A DNA stretch of 38,005 nt from Paenibacillus terrae (GTDB lineage Bacteria > Bacillota > Bacilli > Paenibacillales > Paenibacillaceae). The stretch is taken from positions 25,020 through 63,024 of the forward strand of contig NZ_PNXQ01000006.1 of the NCBI RefSeq assembly GCF_005217525.1, in the 5' to 3' direction. Below are positions 8,660 through 16,063 of this stretch, piece by piece (the first letter of the stretch is position 1; every line of letters starts with the position of its first letter). Both the position numbers and the translations under genes were made by a program. Below the pieces are notes generated by a model. That model ran no database searches. It was not told the origin of the DNA and saw nothing but the letters and a program-made list of their open reading frames with translations.

Positions 8660-9973
8660 ATGAAAGCGCTATTAAAAAATACGATGGTCATTATACTGGC
8701 ACTGGGTCTCACTGGCAGCATAACCGCATGTTCATCTGGTTCATCGGAAGCGACGCAGCAGGAAGGAAGCGGTTCTATAAAATTGACGCTGTGGGATCAG
8801 TCAGTAGGCAATACGGACCCATCAGCTAAATTATTGCCGCAAATCATTGAGAAGTGGAACAGCGAGCATCCCGATATCCAGGTTGAACGGACAGGTACGA
8901 CCGGTGAGCAATATAAAACCAAGATTAAGACTTCCATTGCCGCAGGCGAAGCACCCGATGTTTTTTACGGCATGGGGGGCGGAAGCTTTATGCAGCCCTA
9001 TATTAAATCTGGAAATGTTCTTGAAATTACCAGTTATTTAAAAAATGACATCAAGGCAAAAATGGCCCCAGGCATGTCGGAAGCCATCGAGACGGACGGT
9101 AAAATTTATACACTGCCTGTTTACACACATATCGCCAATCTTTATGTCAATACCGAGCTGTTCGATAAAGCGGGCGCAAAAATCCCGACGACCTACTCAG
9201 AGCTGCTTGATGCGGTGGAGAAACTAAAGACAGCGGGGATTACTCCGGCTCTTATCGGCGAAAAGGATCGCTGGCCAGGCATGTATTGGTATGACATTAT
9301 TGCGATGCGCCAAGCAGGAAATGCCGCAGTACTAGAGGCGTTCAAGGACTCTGCCAAATGGGATTCGCCCGACTTCGTCGCGGCAGCCACTAAAATGCAG
9401 CAACTGGCTAAGGCAGGCGCTTTCAACAGCAGTATGTTCAGCATGAGCTATGATGAAATGCTTGGTGCGTTCAATGCAGGGAAGGGGGCCATGATGTTCC
9501 AGGCCAACTGGGTGAACGCCGGGATCGAAGACCCCTCCTCGACAGTCAAAGGAAAGGTGAAAGTCATTCCCTTCCCAATATTTGAGGACGGCAAGGGCAA
9601 GAATACCGAAATATTCGGTGGCGCGGTCGACGGCTTCTATGTCAGCAGCAACACAGAGCATCCGAAGGAAGCTGTTGAATTTCTCATGTATTTAAGCGAG
9701 CAGCTTGGCACGAAGGGATTTCTGGCGGGGGCAGGGCTTCCTAGCTGGAATACAGATGGGCTTGACACCTCAGGGCTTTCCACACTGGATCAATCCAGCG
9801 CAAACATCATGAAAACGGCGACCTCGTTTATCGCGTGGTGGGATAATATTCTTCCGGCCGATTCGGCAGAAGCACACAAAAACCTGATTGCGCAGCTTTT
9901 GGCAGGCGATATTACTCCAGAGGAATTCTGCAAGCAGATGGCTCAGCTGAAGCCGACGGAATTGAGTCTCTGA
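8660..9973 (+). CDS. Extracellular sugar-binding lipoprotein of an ABC importer (family 1)
   Basis: The 437-residue protein has a lipoprotein signal peptide with hydrophobic core MVIILALGLTGS and lipidation Cys24 in SITACSSG. The mature part is a family-1 solute-binding protein: IKLTLWDQ near the N-terminus, the TTGEQYKTKIKTSIAAGEAPDVFYG segment, and GKIYTLPVYTHIANLYVNTELFDKAG. Such proteins bind oligosaccharides outside the membrane and deliver them to the MalF/MalG-type permeases encoded next. AGGGGGGGA lies 8 bases before ATG 8660. No sugar specificity can be read, and no glycoside hydrolase is present in this operon to hint at one. Confidence 0.94.
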   Translation: MKALLKNTMVIILALGLTGSITACSSGSSEATQQEGSGSIKLTLWDQSVGNTDPSAKLLPQIIEKWNSEHPDIQVERTGTTGEQYKTKIKTSIAAGEAPDVFYGMGGGSFMQPYIKSGNVLEITSYLKNDIKAKMAPGMSEAIETDGKIYTLPVYTHIANLYVNTELFDKAGAKIPTTYSELLDAVEKLKTAGITPALIGEKDRWPGMYWYDIIAMRQAGNAAVLEAFKDSAKWDSPDFVAAATKMQQLAKAGAFNSSMFSMSYDEMLGAFNAGKGAMMFQANWVNAGIEDPSSTVKGKVKVIPFPIFEDGKGKNTEIFGGAVDGFYVSSNTEHPKEAVEFLMYLSEQLGTKGFLAGAGLPSWNTDGLDTSGLSTLDQSSANIMKTATSFIAWWDNILPADSAEAHKNLIAQLLAGDITPEEFCKQMAQLKPTELSL

Positions 9974-9995
9974 TCAAAACATACACCCAAACAGG

Positions 9996-10028
9996 ATGTG
10001 GTCAGGAGTAATCCCTGGCCACATTTTT
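9996..10028 (+). terminator. Intra-operon hairpin between binding-protein and permease genes
   Basis: An 11-bp stem (ATGTGGTCAGG/CCTGGCCACAT, one G-U pair) with a 7-base loop is followed by TTTTT. It lies 22 bases after the binding-protein stop and ends 12 bases before the permease start. Hairpins in this place usually give partial termination or 3'-end protection, so that binding protein is made in excess of permeases. Confidence 0.75.
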
Positions 10029-10040
10029 GAAAGGAGACCG

Positions 10041-10913
10041 ATGATGAATTCTGTATTTTCGAATAAAACAGCCATTACCATATTTGTCCTGCCTACTCTC
10101 CTTATATTTTGTGGCATTGTATTAGTTCCGATCTTCGTCTCCAGCTATTACAGCTTGCTGGACTGGAATGGTGTAGGCAAAGGAACGTTTGTCGGATTGA
10201 ACAATTATGCCGAAATGTTCAATGACCCACGCGTATTGAACTCTATCAAAAATTCGCTGCTGTTTGCAGCAGCTTCGATTTTCATCCAATTGCCCTTGTC
10301 GCTTCTGCTTGCCCTGATATTGGCGTCTAATGTCAAGGGAGAAGGGTTTTACCGTACGGTATATTTCATTCCGGTTCTGATTTCAACCGTGGTGATCGCG
10401 CAGTTGTGGTCTAAGATCTATAACGCGGATTATGGCCTCTTGAACTCTTTGCTTGAGAGCATAGGTCTGTCCCATTTGGCCCAGGACTGGCTTGGACAGA
10501 AGCATACGGCGCTGGTGGCTTCGTTTATTCCGACCCTGTGGCAGTATGTCGGTTATCATATGCTGCTGATGTATGCCGGTGCGAAGTCGATTTCAAATGA
10601 TATTATCGAAGCAGCCAAAATTGATGGAGCTTCCCGCATTCGGACAGTCTTCTCCATCACCCTCCCGCTAATGAGGCCCATTCTCAAGGTATGTCTCATC
10701 TTCTCCGTCATCGGTGCCTTCAAGGTATTCGATCTGATCTATGTATTAACGAACGGCGGTCCATTCTTCACCACCGAGGTACCGAGCACCCTGATGTACA
10801 CGACCATTTTCGATACCTACAGGTATGGCTACGGAAGTGCGATATCCGTCTTCATTATTCTGGAGTGTCTAGTATTCACAGTTATCATCAATAAATACTT
10901 CAAGACTGAATAG
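10041..10913 (+). CDS. Sugar ABC transporter permease (MalF/UgpA type)
   Basis: The protein has 290 residues from ATG 10041, chosen because GAAAGGAG lies just upstream; the frame from 9996 would run through the hairpin. Six hydrophobic helices are visible, starting with ITIFVLPTLLIFCGIVLVPIFVSSYYSLLDW. The cytoplasmic EAA loop is EAAKIDGASRIRTVFSITLP, which contacts the ATPase. It forms a heterodimeric channel with the next gene product. No ATPase gene is in the cluster, as is common for such systems that share an MsmX-like ATPase encoded elsewhere. The gene ends 12 bases before the next start. Confidence 0.95.
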   Translation: MMNSVFSNKTAITIFVLPTLLIFCGIVLVPIFVSSYYSLLDWNGVGKGTFVGLNNYAEMFNDPRVLNSIKNSLLFAAASIFIQLPLSLLLALILASNVKGEGFYRTVYFIPVLISTVVIAQLWSKIYNADYGLLNSLLESIGLSHLAQDWLGQKHTALVASFIPTLWQYVGYHMLLMYAGAKSISNDIIEAAKIDGASRIRTVFSITLPLMRPILKVCLIFSVIGAFKVFDLIYVLTNGGPFFTTEVPSTLMYTTIFDTYRYGYGSAISVFIILECLVFTVIINKYFKTE

Positions 10914-10925
10914 GGGGTGATCGAG

Positions 10926-11792
10926 GTGAGTACGATGCAAGTAGTGTTGCAAAAAAAACGGAACTTTACGAAATATATTGGAAAAATATTGCTACAAGGG
11001 TTTTTAATCATAGTGGCGATCACGCAGATTTATCCTCTCATCTGGCTGACATTCTTCTCACTGAAGGATAATAGTGAGATATTCAGCGGCGATGTGGCAG
11101 GACTTCCCCAAAAATTTCTCTGGAGCAACTATACCAAGGCATTATCTGATGGTCATGTATTAACTTATTTTTTTAATAGCGTGCTGGTAACTGCTGTGTC
11201 CATTATCCTGGTGTTGATCCTCTCCTCCATGACGGGATATGCCATCACGAGAATGAAATGGAAGCTCAGCGGTTTAACGATGACGACAATTCTTCTGGGG
11301 ATGATGGTGCCGATTCACGCAGCTTTGCTGCCCCTCTTTATGGTACTTAAGAATCTGGGCTTGCTGAACACCTATTGGGCATTGATTATTCCTTATGTTG
11401 CGTTTGGCATTCCCATGGCGGTGTTCATCCTTGGAAGCTTCTTCAACGGAATTCCACGTGAGCTGGAGGAAGCCGCGGTCATCGACGGATGCGGGATCTA
11501 CAAAACGTTCTTCTTCATTGTATTGCCGCTTGTTCGTCCTGCCTTGTCCACGGTGGCGATATTTACATTCCTTTCCTGCTGGAACGAGCTGATGTTTGCG
11601 GTGACATTTATTAATAAGGCATCCTATCAGACACTAACGGTGGGGATGATGTCTATGGTCGGAACTTACATTACACAGTGGGGAATTATCGGAGCAGGGC
11701 TCATGATTACGACCATCCCGACGATTGTGATCTATTTGCTGCTTAATAAGCAGGTGCAGAAGAGTATGATTGCGGGCGCTGTCAAAGGATAA
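10926..11792 (+). CDS. Sugar ABC transporter permease (MalG/UgpE type)
   Basis: About 288 residues with six transmembrane helices and the EAA loop EEAAVIDGCGIYKTFFFIVLP. It belongs to the binding-protein-dependent transport inner-membrane family and pairs with the preceding permease. The start is uncertain: GTG 10926 sits at good distance from GGGGGTGAT (10913-10921), while GTG 10917 and ATG 10935 are in frame. The gene follows the previous stop by only a few bases, so translation is probably coupled. The 115-base gap to the deacetylase gene shows no clear terminator, so the operon may continue. Confidence 0.94.
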   Translation: MSTMQVVLQKKRNFTKYIGKILLQGFLIIVAITQIYPLIWLTFFSLKDNSEIFSGDVAGLPQKFLWSNYTKALSDGHVLTYFFNSVLVTAVSIILVLILSSMTGYAITRMKWKLSGLTMTTILLGMMVPIHAALLPLFMVLKNLGLLNTYWALIIPYVAFGIPMAVFILGSFFNGIPRELEEAAVIDGCGIYKTFFFIVLPLVRPALSTVAIFTFLSCWNELMFAVTFINKASYQTLTVGMMSMVGTYITQWGIIGAGLMITTIPTIVIYLLLNKQVQKSMIAGAVKG

Positions 11793-11907
11793 AGGCTGTC
11801 AGGACGGCTGGGTGTCGCTGCGATGAAGGATAAGTGGCAATTAAGAGTAGCATTAGGATAAGGAACGTAAGAGGTTGCTTTAGCCATTAAGGGGAGGAGA
11901 ATTGCTG

Positions 11908-12534
11908 ATGGTCAAATTATCAATGGTGCATAAGGTTCCAACCCGGGAGAAGGCCGTCGCCTTTACGTTTGACGATGGTCCGCATCCGTTATATACGCAA
12001 CAACTGCTGGATATCTTCCGCCAAGCGGGTGGCAGAGCTACGTTTTTCATGATCGGTCAGGAGATGGAGGCGTTCGAGGACATCGCAGCCGAAGTTCATG
12101 GTGCCGGTCACGAGATTGCCAATCATACCTATTCTCATCCTGATTTGACCAAGCTAACGCTGGATGATGCGCGGGCTGAATTGCAGCGGACGGAAGAGGG
12201 GATACAGCGGGTGACGGGGAAGGGCGCGTTGTGCTTCAGACCTCCATTTTTTGGCGTTAATGCCGACATTCTTTCGCTTGCAGCGGAGCTCGGATATTCA
12301 GCAATCGGTGCCGTGAACGGGGAGGCAAAGGATTGGGAGCAGCCTGGCGTCGATTTTATTTTGGAGCATACGAGGTTGACTGTTGCGCCTGGCAGCATAT
12401 TTTTGTTCCATGACGGGTATGGCGAACGATCCCAGACGGTCGAGGCTGTCCGGGTACTGGTGGAAGAGCTTGCTGCAGAAGGGTATCGGTTCGTTACCGT
12501 CAGCGAGCTGCTTGAATTCACCGATCACGCCTGA
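11908..12534 (+). CDS. Polysaccharide deacetylase (NodB domain, carbohydrate esterase 4-like)
   Basis: A 208-residue protein that is essentially one NodB domain. The five motifs are visible: TFDDGPHP at residues 20-27 (catalytic base Asp22 and metal ligand Asp23), NHTYSHPDL with metal ligands His73 and His77, RPPFFGVN at 111-118, the GAVNGEAKDW segment near 134-143, and FLFHDG at 165-170 with the catalytic His. Enzymes of this type remove N- or O-acetyl groups from chitin oligomers, peptidoglycan or xylan. No signal peptide or membrane anchor is seen, so it may act on imported, intracellular oligosaccharides. ATG 11908 is preferred to TTG 11902 because AGGGGAGGAG is correctly spaced for it. 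Confidence 0.92.
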   Translation: MVKLSMVHKVPTREKAVAFTFDDGPHPLYTQQLLDIFRQAGGRATFFMIGQEMEAFEDIAAEVHGAGHEIANHTYSHPDLTKLTLDDARAELQRTEEGIQRVTGKGALCFRPPFFGVNADILSLAAELGYSAIGAVNGEAKDWEQPGVDFILEHTRLTVAPGSIFLFHDGYGERSQTVEAVRVLVEELAAEGYRFVTVSELLEFTDHA

Positions 12535-12685
12535 ATCAGATGGGCTCCACATTAAGGCGACCGCTCACATCAGCGGGTTCACCTGTACATGTACACCACC
12601 AGTTTCGCCTTCCATAAATCATCAGTGAGAGAGGGAAGTCCAGAGCTGATTTGGTGGCGCTGATCTGGGAGTAATGGAGACAGGA

Positions 12686-12691
12686 TATAAT
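12686..12691 (+). promoter_or_regulatory. Possible -10 element upstream of the Pro/Gly-rich gene
   Basis: A perfect TATAAT lies 118 bases before ATG 12810 without a recognisable -35. The remainder of the 275-base gap (12535-12809) holds only the 12-bp palindrome TGTACATGTACA at 12584-12595, and no gene I can support. Confidence 0.3.
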
Positions 12692-12809
12692 AATTATGGA
12701 TATAAAGGGACGAAATAGCGGAATGCGGCGACGGTATGGGGATTCGCCCAGTCCACGGGCTGATGTCTCGCATAGGATACATCAGCCTAGAACACAAGGA
12801 GTGAAACAC

Positions 12810-13256
12810 ATGTCTTTAATGCCACAGGTCCCTTTCGGAACACAACCGGGAATTCCGGGTTCATTCACACCGTCAGGGCCTTCGCTTCCACAATTTCCTG
12901 GCCCACAGGATTCGTTCCCGTCACCAATTGGCCCGCCACCAGGGGGAGGGCCGCTTGGTCCAGTAGGCCCGGGACCCCAAGGTTCATTCGGACCGCAAGC
13001 TCAAGCGCCAACTGCCCCACCGCCGCAATTTACGCCACCGAAGCCGCTGGTCACGGCTTATGCTATTGATCCTTTAGCCATTTCCGGTTGCTTGTTCCGC
13101 AACACGTTTGTATGGCTGACGAATGGTGAGCGCTTCTGGCTGTATCCCGTCTTTGTAGGCAGAACATCCGTAGCGGGATTCCGATGGAATGGTCGTTTTT
13201 GGACTTATTATGGTGTAGATACCAACCGTATTGAGTCGTTTAGTTGCTTTTGGTAA
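12810..13256 (+). CDS. Small Pro/Gly-rich protein with conserved-looking aromatic C-terminal domain, function unknown
   Basis: Predicted 148 residues starting at ATG 12810, which follows AAGGAGTG. The longer frame from 12696 adds a basic, unconvincing extension. Residues 1-85 are rich in Pro, Gly, Gln and Phe and look disordered (runs such as GPPPGGGPLGPVGPGPQ). Residues 90-148 form a compact part with many Trp, Tyr and Phe, two Cys and the segment GERFWLYPVFVGRTSVAGFRW. No signal peptide or membrane helix is seen. I do not recognise a named family; a spore or cell-surface role is only a guess from composition. It is convergent with the penicillin-binding protein gene and shares the terminator at 13351-13396. 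Confidence 0.75.
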   Translation: MSLMPQVPFGTQPGIPGSFTPSGPSLPQFPGPQDSFPSPIGPPPGGGPLGPVGPGPQGSFGPQAQAPTAPPPQFTPPKPLVTAYAIDPLAISGCLFRNTFVWLTNGERFWLYPVFVGRTSVAGFRWNGRFWTYYGVDTNRIESFSCFW

Positions 13257-13350
13257 GCACACCTTTGGGGAAAAGCGTACCGGAAGGGAAAGCTGCGGAA
13301 CATTGTGGCAAGAGAGAGACATGGGACATATGAGCAAATAAAATGAAGTA

Positions 13351-13396
13351 AAAAAGGACTGAGAGAAGCGCTCATAGCGTTCCTTCAGTCTTTTTT
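13351..13396. terminator. Bidirectional terminator
   Basis: An A-tract, a long imperfect stem (outer arms GACTGA and TCAGTC, inner AAGCGCT/AGCGTT with one bulge) and a run of six T's lie between the convergent genes. It can terminate both the Pro/Gly-rich gene and the penicillin-binding protein gene, whose stop is at 13401. Confidence 0.85.
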
Positions 13397-13400
13397 GTTG

Positions 13401-15458
13401 TTACTCCATCCACCATCGCTTGAAATTGCTCCACCATGATTTCTTTTCTGCCTGCCGCTCCGATTGGTCAGTCTGTGTCGCTGTCAGCGGGTTATTCTGT
13501 CCTGACAGCGTTTCCTTAGGCTCCGTGCCGCTGACGAATACCTCCAGCCGCTTATCCGGACTGTCCGGCGCAGCCAGCTTGCCACTGGCTGGATCAATAT
13601 AGGCGCTGACTACGCCGTCAGGGATGGGAAAGATTTTGGGCGGCACATTCTCCAGCGCTTTCTCCGTATATTGCGCAAAAATCGGTGCTGCCCGCCGGGC
13701 ATCCTGCGTGCTGATGGCCTTGCCCTTGTCATAGCCGACCCAGACGGCGGTGGACAGCTCGGGTGTGAAGCCAACCATCCACGCATCGGTGTTGGTCGTG
13801 CCGCTCTTCCCGGCAACCGGGCGCTTGATCAGCTTCGCGACCCGGTTGCCGGTGCCGCCTTCCTCAAACACGCCTTCCATAAGGCGTGTGAGGACGTAGG
13901 CAGAGGCGGGCTTCACCACCTGCACAGGCGCGGCCTGCGGTGCTTCGTAGAGCGACCGCCCGGCCGCATCGGTGATGCGCAGCACCGCCACTGGGGCGAC
14001 CTTTTGCCCGCCGCTGCCGATGACCGAGAAGGCCGAGGCCATCTCGAACGGGCTGACGGGCGATACGCCCAGTGCGAGGGAAGGCACGGGCTTCAGCTCG
14101 CTCGTAATGCCCATTTTGCGGGCGAGGTCCATGACCTTATCCGTCCCCACCTTCAAAATGGTGCTTACAGCATAAATGTTATCGGACGCCGCAATCGCAC
14201 GTCGCAGATCGATTTCGCCCAAATATTTGTCTCCAAAATTTTTGGGCTTGTAGGTTTTGCGGTTGTTGTCGTAGTGAAATAACGTGGGTCGGCTTTCAAA
14301 CTTGGATGTACTCGTTAATTCTCCGGAATCCAGTGCGCTCAGATACATAATCGGCTTAAAGGATGAGCCGGGCTGCCGGGTTGTGGCAAGCGTATGATTA
14401 TACTGATTGCCGACATAGTTGGTCCCGCCAACCATGGCCTTCACATGCCCGTTGCGCGGGTCAATGGAGATCAACGCTGTTTCCAGTCCGTTGCTGTCCT
14501 TCATGCCTTCATTTACAGCCGCTTCGGCTGCTTGCTGCATGTGCATGTCCAGCGTGGTATAAATGCTCAGGCCGCCATGCTCCAGCACACCTTCACTAAT
14601 TCCCAGCTCATTCGTTGCAAGCTGGCGGACGTAATCACGGAACCATGGCGCGGCTTCTAGCGTCCGGCGCTGGCTCTCGGGCCGCAGGGCGAGCATTTCC
14701 TCATAGGCCTTGGTGGCTTGGGCCGGGGTAATTTTGCCGGTGAGCGCCATGGAATCCAATACAATTTTTTGCCGATCCTTCGCGTTTTTCATATGATTAT
14801 AAGGTGAATAATAGGTTGGTCCCTTCGGAATACCTGCCAGCAGGGCGCTTTCAGCCAAATCCAGATCTTTTGCGGATTTACCGAAATACATCTGCGATGC
14901 CGCTTCAATTCCATAGGCACCGTGGCCATAATAAATTTCGTTCAAATACATTTGTAGCAGCTCGCTCTTGGTATACTTCATTTCAAGCTGCGCAGTATAG
15001 ATGGCTTCCTTGGCCTTGCGTGTCCATGTTTTCTCATGAGATAGGTACAGATTGCGTGCAAGCTGCTGAGTCAGCGTGCTGGCTCCTTGCGACATATCCC
15101 AGTGGGTCAGATTGACAAGCACGGCCCGGCCCAGGCCTTTGAAATCAAAGCCGAAATGATCGTAAAACTTCCGGTCCTCCACAGCCAGCGTAGCTGCAAT
15201 CAGATCGGGGGAAATGTGATCCAACTGGACAGGGATGGATTCCTTGCCTCCGGCAGAGAAGGTGGCAATGACCTGCCCCTGGCTGTCGAGCAGCCGTGAA
15301 TTCCGGTCCGTATCCGCGAGCGGAAGACTGGTCGCATATAAATAGGCGAGCAGAATGCAGGCGGCGATGACCGTCAGAATGGTGAGTGACAGCAGTCCCT
15401 GAAACCATCGAAGCCAGAGTGGCTTGCGTTTGGGGGATTGCCCGGTTGTACCGCCCAT
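13401..15458 (-). CDS. Class A penicillin-binding protein (transglycosylase/transpeptidase, PBP1A family)
   Basis: A 685-residue bifunctional peptidoglycan synthase. The start at 15458 follows an AAGGAGGT site. The order is a short cytoplasmic tail, one transmembrane anchor (about 22-42), then a GT51 transglycosylase domain with catalytic Glu94 in AVEDRKFYDHFGFD and GASTLTQQLARN (125-136). The transpeptidase domain has the SxxK motif SSFK at 365-368, SDN at 425-427 and KSGT at 551-554. The C-terminal tail (about 640-685) is polar and ends in a Trp-rich basic stretch. It polymerises and cross-links glycan strands outside the membrane. The length is close to B. subtilis PbpG, a sporulation-associated enzyme, but the assignment to that paralogue is not certain. 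Confidence 0.95.
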   Translation of the reverse strand: MGGTTGQSPKRKPLWLRWFQGLLSLTILTVIAACILLAYLYATSLPLADTDRNSRLLDSQGQVIATFSAGGKESIPVQLDHISPDLIAATLAVEDRKFYDHFGFDFKGLGRAVLVNLTHWDMSQGASTLTQQLARNLYLSHEKTWTRKAKEAIYTAQLEMKYTKSELLQMYLNEIYYGHGAYGIEAASQMYFGKSAKDLDLAESALLAGIPKGPTYYSPYNHMKNAKDRQKIVLDSMALTGKITPAQATKAYEEMLALRPESQRRTLEAAPWFRDYVRQLATNELGISEGVLEHGGLSIYTTLDMHMQQAAEAAVNEGMKDSNGLETALISIDPRNGHVKAMVGGTNYVGNQYNHTLATTRQPGSSFKPIMYLSALDSGELTSTSKFESRPTLFHYDNNRKTYKPKNFGDKYLGEIDLRRAIAASDNIYAVSTILKVGTDKVMDLARKMGITSELKPVPSLALGVSPVSPFEMASAFSVIGSGGQKVAPVAVLRITDAAGRSLYEAPQAAPVQVVKPASAYVLTRLMEGVFEEGGTGNRVAKLIKRPVAGKSGTTNTDAWMVGFTPELSTAVWVGYDKGKAISTQDARRAAPIFAQYTEKALENVPPKIFPIPDGVVSAYIDPASGKLAAPDSPDKRLEVFVSGTEPKETLSGQNNPLTATQTDQSERQAEKKSWWSNFKRWWME

Positions 15459-15732
15459 CACGCCACCTCCTTCCTTGGTTGATGTTCTCAGTATTGTCAA
15501 TCCGAAAGCGTCTATTCATCAGATGCACGTACGTGTGTATTTTATACGAGGTCAAGTCTAAAAAAGGATTTTTCAGGCTATCCGGGTATCGTTTATCCTG
15601 CAAAAAGTGTGAAAGCACAGTGTGTTGGTACAATAAATATAGCAAACTTGGCGTTTGCGTGTTGCAGATATCAAGGAAGTTAACGTTTATATTGCCTAAA
15701 TTTGTGGAGGATTTAACGAGGTAGAAAGCAAA

Positions 15733-15760
15733 ATGAGCTGGATATATTTCCAAGTATAAT
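15733..15760 (+). promoter_or_regulatory. Probable promoter of the MFS leader transcript
   Basis: A perfect TATAAT is at 15755-15760; a weak -35 (ATGAGC, 15733-15738) is 16 bases upstream. The expected start point is at or within a base or two of 15767, which is the A of the ATG of the leader reading frame. The rest of the gap 15459-15732 shows no gene I can support. Confidence 0.5.
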
Positions 15761-15766
15761 CGTGTT

Positions 15767-15841
15767 ATGACACAAAAAATAAATGTAACTGGTATATTAA
15801 GAAGCGTCGCAGTGCTTTTTGTCGCCTATTTTCTGGTGTAA
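15767..15841 (+). CDS. Leader peptide of the MFS exporter gene (putative, 24 residues)
   Basis: An ATG-to-TAA frame of 24 codons lies directly after the TATAAT element. Its product starts MTQKINVTG and ends with the hydrophobic run SVAVLFVAYFLV. The last codons overlap the 5' arm of the terminator hairpin at 15821-15864: codons 19-21 (V-A-Y) form the arm, and the stop codon is in the loop. There is no Shine-Dalgarno site, and the predicted transcript begins at the ATG, so translation would be leaderless. Hydrophobic nascent peptides of this kind (for example IFVIS in ErmC and IAVV in ErmA leaders) stall ribosomes when macrolides are bound. Expression is inferred from layout; it has not been shown. 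Confidence 0.5.
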   Translation: MTQKINVTGILRSVAVLFVAYFLV

Positions 15842-15864
15842 AAGAGTGCTATAGGCGCTTTTTT
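15821..15864 (+). terminator. Attenuator hairpin in the MFS leader
   Basis: Arms CGCCTAT (15823-15829) and ATAGGCG (15851-15857) pair perfectly, with one more G-C pair across a bulge, around a 21-base loop, and TTTTTT follows. The 5' arm lies inside the leader peptide frame, so a ribosome stalled there would block the hairpin and allow read-through to the exporter gene about 200 bases downstream. Confidence 0.6.
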
Positions 15865-16056
15865 ATTTGAGGTCAGGTTGGAAAATAGGCGGGAAAGCTT
15901 ATTGGACACCGAATTTCCTATAAAGATAAAAGAAGGAAATTTAAGGGTGTGTGTGGAATATACAAAAAACCAGACATTTTACAGAATTGTAATATCAACA
16001 AGGGGAGGTTTGGTTATGGCAATACATAATTCGGTGAAATACCAAAGAGGGGGAAA

Positions 16057-16063
16057 TTTTTTT
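16057..16063 (+). other. T7 tract at a frame junction of the MFS start
   Basis: Seven T's separate two frames. An ATG at 16016, with the strong site AGGGGAGG, opens a frame that passes through the tract and ends at 16168. The exporter frame is reached by losing one T. See the findings for the interpretation. Confidence 0.4.

Noticed and set aside
12584..12595. 12-bp palindrome TGTACATGTACA
   Set aside because: It has no nearby promoter elements or partner site, so I cannot link it to a regulator.
13671..14282. 203-codon plus-strand frame within the penicillin-binding protein gene
   Set aside because: It is antisense to conserved transpeptidase motifs in a GC-rich stretch, with no promoter or ribosome site.
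15145..15753. 202-codon minus-strand frame overlapping the start of the penicillin-binding protein gene
   Set aside because: It overlaps the real gene in another frame, lacks a ribosome site and shows no domain pattern.
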